Assembly (NCBI RefSeq): GCF_004000275.1
Contig: NZ_RCIP01000004.1
Location: forward strand, 252,700-316,699
Length of the DNA stretch: 64,000 nt
Direction of reading: 5' to 3'
Source: Saccharospirillum alexandrii
GTDB taxonomy: Bacteria > Pseudomonadota > Gammaproteobacteria > Pseudomonadales > Natronospirillaceae
In this document: one piece after another, positions 58,777 to 64,000 of the stretch
How the letters are laid out: every line of letters begins with the position of its first letter
Numbering within the stretch: the first letter of the stretch is position 1
The notes under the pieces: generated by a model
The model's database searches: none
Seen by the model: only the letters and a program-made list of their open reading frames with translations
Told to the model about the DNA's origin: nothing
Program-made: the position numbers and the translations under genes

Positions 58777-60201
58777 ATGGAAACCAATCTCTATGCTCAA
58801 CTTGCCGACTCTCTGGTTGAGCAGATCCGCCAGGGTGTGTTTCGACCGTCGGAAAAAATGCCTTCTGTGCGGTTGCTGGCGCGGCGTGAATCGGTGAGTA
58901 TTTCCACCGTCTCGGCGGCATACGAACTGCTGGAACGCAGAGGGTGGGTCGAGGCTCGTGAACGCTCAGGCTATTTTGTGCAAAGCAGACGTGAAGAAAC
59001 TCTGTCGGCGCCGAAACAGGCACGTACCCGACCCCGGCCATTGCCGACCACGCTGTCCCAGCTGGTTATGGAGGTACAGCGCGGCTCCATTACCGAGGGC
59101 GCTAATTTTTCCCGGGCGATCCCCTCGTCAGACTTCCCAATCATCCGTCAGGTACAGCGCACCTATACGCGATTGTCACGAACCCAGCCCTTTCTCGGTA
59201 TTGGTTACGATACCCCGGAAGGCCTGCTGGCGCTGAGGCAGCAAATTGCCCGGCGCGCTGTGGACGCCGGTGTGTTCGCACCGCCGGAAAGCATCATCGT
59301 TACGACCGGCTGTCAGAATGCGATGGCGCATTGCTTGCGGGTGGTCACCCAGCCAGGAGACATAGTAGCGGTGGAGTCTCCCTGCTACTACGGCCAGTTG
59401 CAGATGATAGAAGCTCAGGGTCTGCAAACCGTGGAAATTCCAGCCCACCCTGAAACCGGCCTGAGCCTGGAAGCGTTACAACTGGCTTTGGATAAATGGC
59501 CGATCAAGGCCATCATGACAGTGCCAACCTTCTCTAACCCGCTGGGCTGCAATATGCCAGACGAGAACAAACGGGCACTGGTCGACCTGCTCGACCGTTA
59601 TGACATCCCGTTGATCGAAGACGACATCTACGGTGATTTGCACTATGCCGAACAGCGACCAAAGGCGGTAAAGGCGTTCGACAAGAACGGCCGGGTCTTG
59701 TTGTGTTCTTCTCTGTCAAAAACCATCGACCCGCAATTCGGAATCGGCTGGATCATTCCGGGGCGTTACTTCGAGGAAGTCGTACACAGCAAGTTCGTCA
59801 CCTCGCACGCCATGGCATCGTTGCCACAAATGGTGGCGGCGGAAATACTGGCGCAAGGGGCCTACGAGCGACACCTGCGCCTGGCCCGTGTGACCTACCG
59901 GCAACGCTACCAGTTCATTGTTGAGCGAATTACCGAGTACTTCCCACCTGAGACACGGGTGTCTCGCCCCGAAGGGGGATTGGTGGTCTGGCTGCAATTT
60001 CCACCGCAGGTGGATACGACGAAGCTGTACCATCGCGGGCTTGCCGAACACATTCGCATTGCACCGGGCGAGCTGTTTTCAGTGACGGGAAAGTACCGTA
60101 ATTGCATGCGCTTGAATTATGCGGTTGCCTGGTCGCCCGAAAAAGAGGAGGCACTGCGCAAGCTGGGGAGTTGGGTAAAAGAGGCGATGGATGAGGCGTG
60201 A
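58777..60201 (+). CDS. MocR-family regulator (GntR HTH + aminotransferase domain)
   Basis: A 474-residue MocR/PdxR-type regulator. The GntR winged helix is N-terminal (LADSLVEQIRQGVFRPSEKM...SVSISTVSAAYELLERRGWV, residues 8-58); the rest is a class I aminotransferase-fold domain with SGCQNAMAHCL-type, VPTFSNPLGCNMPDENK and the PLP lysine in CSSLSKTIDPQFGIGW. Such proteins sense PLP or an amino-compound and activate a divergent gene. GAGGG lies six bases before ATG 58777. Confidence 0.92.
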   Translation: METNLYAQLADSLVEQIRQGVFRPSEKMPSVRLLARRESVSISTVSAAYELLERRGWVEARERSGYFVQSRREETLSAPKQARTRPRPLPTTLSQLVMEVQRGSITEGANFSRAIPSSDFPIIRQVQRTYTRLSRTQPFLGIGYDTPEGLLALRQQIARRAVDAGVFAPPESIIVTTGCQNAMAHCLRVVTQPGDIVAVESPCYYGQLQMIEAQGLQTVEIPAHPETGLSLEALQLALDKWPIKAIMTVPTFSNPLGCNMPDENKRALVDLLDRYDIPLIEDDIYGDLHYAEQRPKAVKAFDKNGRVLLCSSLSKTIDPQFGIGWIIPGRYFEEVVHSKFVTSHAMASLPQMVAAEILAQGAYERHLRLARVTYRQRYQFIVERITEYFPPETRVSRPEGGLVVWLQFPPQVDTTKLYHRGLAEHIRIAPGELFSVTGKYRNCMRLNYAVAWSPEKEEALRKLGSWVKEAMDEA

Positions 60202-60227
60202 GAGGCCTCTGCTGATGAACTGATGAC

Positions 60228-60836
60228 TCAAGCTTCCCGGGTAGCTGCTATGGCATCGGGGTCGTTTTTTGGCAGGCGCAGGTTTTTGGCGAACAGGTCT
60301 TTGTAGAGGCCACTTACGGCTTGAACAAAATAATCGACATTTTGTTGTGACCAGGCTCCGATCAGCCCCCCTTGCAGCGTGGCTAGAACCTGGCACGAGC
60401 GCTTATAGGCCTGGGGTTTGGGCAGGCCATCGCGTGTGAAAACCTCCGTCAGCCAGCTCAAGTTGAGTGCGTAAAAGGCGTCGACAGTGGCGTTGATGTC
60501 CGCCGTCAGGGTTGCTCTTTCAACACTCAGCATGGCGCACAAACACACCTGTTTGGAGTGCATCATTTCGGTGTAAAACATCAGTATGTACTGCCGCAGC
60601 AGTTCCGCCGTGGTGAGTTTTGACTTGGCCGGGCCGGGTAGGGCATGTTCAAAACGCCGGTTGTACCGCTCCGCCACAGCAGTTCCAAGATCCGACTTGC
60701 TCGGAAAGTGGTAGTGCACGCTGGCGCTCTTGATGTTCAGGTCTTTCGCCAGGTCGCGGAAACTGAACGACCCGAACCCACCCTGACGAATGTAGTGTTC
60801 CGCGCGGTCTTGTAATTGTTCGCGGGTGTTACTCAT
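60228..60836 (-). CDS. TetR-family regulator downstream of lpd
   Basis: A 202-residue TetR regulator: helix-turn-helix HYIRQGGFGSFSFRDLAKDL then NIKSASVHYHFPSKSDLGTA (residues 13-52) and a C-terminal domain of the group that often senses electrophiles or thiols. It follows lpd on the same strand (43 bases), so it probably represses the pair via the palindrome at 62330-62347. ATG 60836 has AAGG eight bases upstream; a longer frame runs into lpd. Confidence 0.88.
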   Translation of the reverse strand: MSNTREQLQDRAEHYIRQGGFGSFSFRDLAKDLNIKSASVHYHFPSKSDLGTAVAERYNRRFEHALPGPAKSKLTTAELLRQYILMFYTEMMHSKQVCLCAMLSVERATLTADINATVDAFYALNLSWLTEVFTRDGLPKPQAYKRSCQVLATLQGGLIGAWSQQNVDYFVQAVSGLYKDLFAKNLRLPKNDPDAIAATREA

Positions 60837-60879
60837 GGTTATGGCCTTACTTGTGGGTTCCGGGTAACGACTGCTGCCC

Positions 60880-62307
60880 TCAGGCTCTTTTCTTGATCTT
60901 TGGGTTGGGTAGGTCGGTGATTGTACCGGCACCGAGTTCCGCGGCAAGCCCTACGGTCTCGTGCAAGGTCGGGTGGGCGTGAATGGTCAGGGCGATGTCT
61001 TCGATGTCGGCTCCGAATTCGAGGGCCAGGCTGAGTTCTCCCAGCAACTCTCCGGCATTGATGCCTACCAGGCCGGCCCCTAACAAGGTGCCTTTGTCTT
61101 TGTGGAAGATCAGTTTAGTTCTGCCTTCGCTTCGATCGGCACCGATGGCGCGCCCGCTGGCTGTCCAGGGGTAGGTTGCGGTCTCAACATTCAGGCCCCG
61201 GGCTTTGGCTTCTTTCTCGGTCAGGCCGGTCCAGGCGATCTCGGGGTTGGTGTAGGCGATGGACGGAATGGCGCGTGGCTCGAACACTGCCTTGTGACCG
61301 GCGATGACTTCGGCCGCTACATGGCCTTCATGCGAGGCTTTGTGTGCGAGCATCGGGTTGCCAATGATGTCGCCGATGGCAAAAATGTGCGGAACCGAGG
61401 TTCGCAACTGGTTGTCTACGTCGATAAAGCCGCGTTCATCCACACGAATGCCCGCATGCTCAGCGCCAATTCGGTTCCCGTTCGGGCGTCGCCCGACAGC
61501 TACCAGAATGGCATCGTAGGCTTCCTGGCGAGTGTCACCCTGTGCATCCTCAAAGGTGACGTGGAGGTCATCTTGCTTAGCAACTATCGTTGTAACCCGG
61601 GTGTTCAGGTGGATATTGAACCGGTCTTTGTTGAACCGCTGGTAGACTTTGACCAGGTCACTGTCGGCAGCGGGTATCAGCTGCCCGGCATATTCTACAA
61701 CGGTGACGTCACTGCCCAGTGCCTGATAAACCGTGGCCATTTCCAGTCCGATGATACCGCCGCCAATCACCAGAAAACGCTTGGGGATAAAGGGTAGCTC
61801 CAGGGCTTTGGTACTGTCCCAAATGCGGTCATCGTCGTCGGGTACAAAGGGGAGTCGCACGGGTTCCGAGCCAGCGGCGATGACGCACTGTTCGAACTCG
61901 ATCAGACTGTCTGCCCCGTTACCGGTCACCTCCAACCGGTGGGCGTCTTTGAAGCTGCCAGCGCCTTGGACCACCTTGACCTGGCGGCCTTTAGCCATGC
62001 CGCCAACGCCACCGACCAGTTTATCGACCGACCTTTGTTTGAAGGCGCGAATCGCATCGATATCGACCCTGGGTTCGCCAAACTGAACACCGATGTGTTC
62101 GGCCTCCCGGGCTTCCGTTAACACGTCAGCGACATGCAACAGCGCCTTCGATGGTATGCAGCCAACGTTCAAGCAAACACCCCCAAGCGTCGGGTAACGC
62201 TCAACCAGGGTCACCTCCTTACCCAAATCAGCCAGACGGAAAGCGGCCGAATAACCACCGGGGCCTGAGCCTAGAACCAGAACCTGAGTTTTCAGTGTTA
62301 CTGCCAT
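60880..62307 (-). CDS. lpdA: Dihydrolipoyl dehydrogenase
   Basis: A 475-residue flavoprotein that reoxidises dihydrolipoamide with NAD+. FAD-binding LVLGSGPGGYSAAFRLADLG (residues 10-29), redox disulfide GGVCLNVGC (Cys45/Cys50), NAD-binding FLVIGGGIIGLEMATVYQAL and the catalytic HAHPTLHETV near the C-terminus are all present. No E1/E2 genes are adjacent; instead a TetR gene follows, so this is probably a second, specially regulated Lpd. ATG 62307 has GGAGG six bases upstream. Confidence 0.95.
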   Translation of the reverse strand: MAVTLKTQVLVLGSGPGGYSAAFRLADLGKEVTLVERYPTLGGVCLNVGCIPSKALLHVADVLTEAREAEHIGVQFGEPRVDIDAIRAFKQRSVDKLVGGVGGMAKGRQVKVVQGAGSFKDAHRLEVTGNGADSLIEFEQCVIAAGSEPVRLPFVPDDDDRIWDSTKALELPFIPKRFLVIGGGIIGLEMATVYQALGSDVTVVEYAGQLIPAADSDLVKVYQRFNKDRFNIHLNTRVTTIVAKQDDLHVTFEDAQGDTRQEAYDAILVAVGRRPNGNRIGAEHAGIRVDERGFIDVDNQLRTSVPHIFAIGDIIGNPMLAHKASHEGHVAAEVIAGHKAVFEPRAIPSIAYTNPEIAWTGLTEKEAKARGLNVETATYPWTASGRAIGADRSEGRTKLIFHKDKGTLLGAGLVGINAGELLGELSLALEFGADIEDIALTIHAHPTLHETVGLAAELGAGTITDLPNPKIKKRA

Positions 62308-62329
62308 GTTATGCCTCCGCATCAAATAT

Positions 62330-62347
62330 ACCTATCAGTAGATAGGT
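62330..62347. promoter_or_regulatory. TetR-type operator upstream of lpd
   Basis: ACCTATC (62330-62336) and GATAGGT (62341-62347) are perfect 7-bp inverted repeats with a four-base centre, 23-40 bases before the lpd start. Confidence 0.7.
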
Positions 62348-62585
62348 TAGAGCATAGCCTGTCATGCAGTGGGTGTAAATTGATCGACCTAGGGTGACGA
62401 GCTTTCGTTTTACAGTTCACCGCTCGTTGACCGGTCAGTTCTTACACTTACTAATTTGTACGTACTTGCGAAAAGTGGGTGAGCCCTAATAAACTGACAC
62501 CAAACCATTCAGGCCCAGTGCCGGAGTATTCTTGCCATATGGCTTCCCATTAGTGTGGGAGGTTAAATGAGGTCTCCATAAGCTT

Positions 62586-63227
62586 ATGCGAATAGATGTA
62601 GTGTCTGACATAGCCTGCCCCTGGTGCGCCATTGGCGTGAATGCGCTGGAGCGTGCGCTGGAACAGCTGGGCGACTCCGCCGATATTGAGGTCCACTTCC
62701 AGCCGTTTGAACTGAACCCTGATATGCCTCCTGAGGGGGTCGGGCTTACCGACTACCTCATCAGCCGGGTCGGCATGTCGCCAGATCAGGTTGAAGCGTC
62801 CCACGTCACTCTGCGAGAGCGTGGAAATGCCGTAGGGTTCAGCTTTGGTGAACGTTCAATGATATGGAACACCTTTGATGCCCATCGGCTGCTTTACTGG
62901 GCAGACGTGGAAGGGCCCGCCGGGGCCCAGCGCCGATTGAAGCTGGCACTGTTGCAGGCGTATCACGGAGAAGGCCGGAACCCCGGCGCTGAGGATGTGT
63001 TGCTGGAATGCGTCGCCAAGGCGGGGTTGGACGAGGCGCGGGCGCGTGAGGTTCTTGAGCAAGAGTTGTTTACCCAGGCCGTGCGGGATGCTGAAGATAA
63101 CTGGATGCAAAAGGGCGTTAGAGCGGTGCCGACAATGATCATCAATCAGACACAGGCGCTGCAAGGTGTGCAGCCCGTGGCAATGCTGGAAAACTTGCTG
63201 AGAACCGAGCTGGCCGCTCAGGGGTAA
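62586..63227 (+). CDS. DsbA-family oxidoreductase (FrnE-like)
   Basis: A 213-residue cytoplasmic DsbA-fold protein. The redox motif Cys11-Pro-Trp-Cys14 follows IDVVSDIA, and the helical insert and cis-Pro loop (RAVPTMIINQTQALQGVQPV) fit FrnE/2-hydroxychromene-isomerase-like proteins that protect against oxidative stress. No signal peptide. The ATG is preceded by GAGGTCTCC-like bases; the fit is moderate. Single gene. Confidence 0.88.
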   Translation: MRIDVVSDIACPWCAIGVNALERALEQLGDSADIEVHFQPFELNPDMPPEGVGLTDYLISRVGMSPDQVEASHVTLRERGNAVGFSFGERSMIWNTFDAHRLLYWADVEGPAGAQRRLKLALLQAYHGEGRNPGAEDVLLECVAKAGLDEARAREVLEQELFTQAVRDAEDNWMQKGVRAVPTMIINQTQALQGVQPVAMLENLLRTELAAQG

Positions 63228-63360
63228 GGCAAGTTCAGGGCTGCTCAGGACCGGACCTGTCAACGAGCGTTGGTGTTGCGCAGCCTATGCGGTATTCAAA
63301 GAGGGTGACGTCAGGGTATTGTGTCCGGTGACCACAGGACTGACCACCGGGTGACAAACC

Positions 63361-64000
63361 ATGGAAGCGCTTCCGTACTTGCGAGAAATTGTGCTGAAAC
63401 GAGATCAGATAGACGATTTCGGCAGATACCCCTTTTCGATCCCCGCTGTGAGAGAGCTGGACGCTCTCGAGTTTGCCCCTGACGTAACGTTCTTTGTTGG
63501 CGAGAACGGCAGTGGCAAGTCTACACTGATGGAAGCCATTGCCGTTGCGCTAGGCTTTAATGCCGAAGGCGGCACGAAAAACTTCAACTTCGACACCCGC
63601 GCATCGCATTCCTCGCTGCACCAGTACCTGAGAACCGTCAAATCCTATCAGCGGCCCAGAGATGGCTTCTTCCTAAGGGCAGAAAGCTATTTCAACCTCG
63701 CCACCAACATCGAAGAACTGGACCAGAACGACCCCGACAGTCTTTGGCCACCGCCGCCGCCTGTGATCGACTATTATGGCGGCGTATCGCTCCACGAGCA
63801 GTCACACGGTGAATCCTTTCTCGCCCTAATGCTGCACCGCTTCGGCGGTAAGGGGCTCTACCTGCTCGATGAACCGGAAGCGGCCCTGTCACCGACCCGA
63901 CAGCTGGCAGTATTAAGCCGTATGCACCAATTGGTCGGGGATTCCTCTCAGTTCATCATTGCAACCCACTCGCCCATACTGCTCGCCTACCCGGGTGCCT
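63361..64000 (+). CDS. AAA/ABC-type ATPase (incomplete at the window end)
   Basis: From ATG 63361 (MEALPYLREIVLKRDQID...) the frame is open to the last base. Walker A GENGSGKST is near residue 47, the signature-like SHGESF near 147, Walker B LYLLDEPEAALSP near 170 and the H-loop IATHSP near 200, as in the COG3910-type predicted ATPases of about 230-270 residues. Related proteins act alone or in defence or repair systems; the part outside the window would be needed to decide. The ribosome site is weak. Confidence 0.85.
   Translation, partial: MEALPYLREIVLKRDQIDDFGRYPFSIPAVRELDALEFAPDVTFFVGENGSGKSTLMEAIAVALGFNAEGGTKNFNFDTRASHSSLHQYLRTVKSYQRPRDGFFLRAESYFNLATNIEELDQNDPDSLWPPPPPVIDYYGGVSLHEQSHGESFLALMLHRFGGKGLYLLDEPEAALSPTRQLAVLSRMHQLVGDSSQFIIATHSPILLAYPGA

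Overview
The window reads as chromosome of a free-living, probably marine gammaproteobacterium. Evidence: Shine-Dalgarno starts throughout, GC-rich core genes, a GlyGly-CTERM-type exported protein, MocR/LysR/TetR/GntR/WYL regulators each beside a palindromic site, a Cho nuclease, a PotABCD-type transporter and a sedentary chromosomal integron. A Saccharospirillaceae/Oceanospirillales-like host is my inference; nothing here fixes the genus.

Region 1 (1-5.2 kb) is the distal end of an integron cassette array. At least eight attC-type sites separate short, AT-richer, same-strand genes: a tyrosine-phosphatase-like protein, a membrane protein broken by an in-frame stop, a serine hydrolase whose signal peptide is frameshifted, a membrane/helical-repeat protein, IS3 and IS30 relics, a Phd/ParE toxin-antitoxin pair, a small unknown and a decayed last cassette. 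The integrase gene should lie left of the window.

Region 2 (5.3-22.9 kb) is a mosaic of small core and accessory genes: PPK2 polyphosphate kinase, a VOC pseudogene, an MscS channel, an AT-rich methyltransferase, a CBS protein, cho, an SDR gene with its TetR regulator and a 42-bp operator, a DUF6455 gene with an FNR-like box, a WG-repeat/DUF3592-like three-gene operon, a PH-domain pair, a fructosamine kinase-like gene with a short N-terminus, an MSHA-like pilin and a periplasmic binding protein.

Region 3 (22.9-33.1 kb) holds the most interesting material. A tight six-gene operon reads right to left: coiled-coil protein, unknown 369-aa protein, AAA+ ATPase, DUF6638-like protein, DUF1523 membrane protein, GNAT acetyltransferase. 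Next to it is a two-gene unit encoding an exported NodB deacetylase/caspase/TPR fusion and a 3D-domain wall protein.

Region 4 (33.3-46.7 kb) contains a zinc peptidase, GST/WYL and LysR/epimerase divergent pairs, an FkbM methyltransferase and a five-gene ABC transporter-racemase operon controlled by a divergent GntR/FCD regulator, with two matching operators.

Region 5 (46.7-64 kb) carries surface proteins (three-repeat lipoprotein, FG-GAP lipoprotein, CSLREA beta-helix protein), a soluble PAS-PAS chemoreceptor, a fusion of a winged-helix regulator with an alpha/beta hydrolase, the PheS-related ligase SrmL behind a structured attenuator-like leader, a MocR regulator, an lpd-TetR operon with operator, a DsbA-family protein and the start of an AAA ATPase. 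I saw no tRNA, rRNA or CRISPR array.
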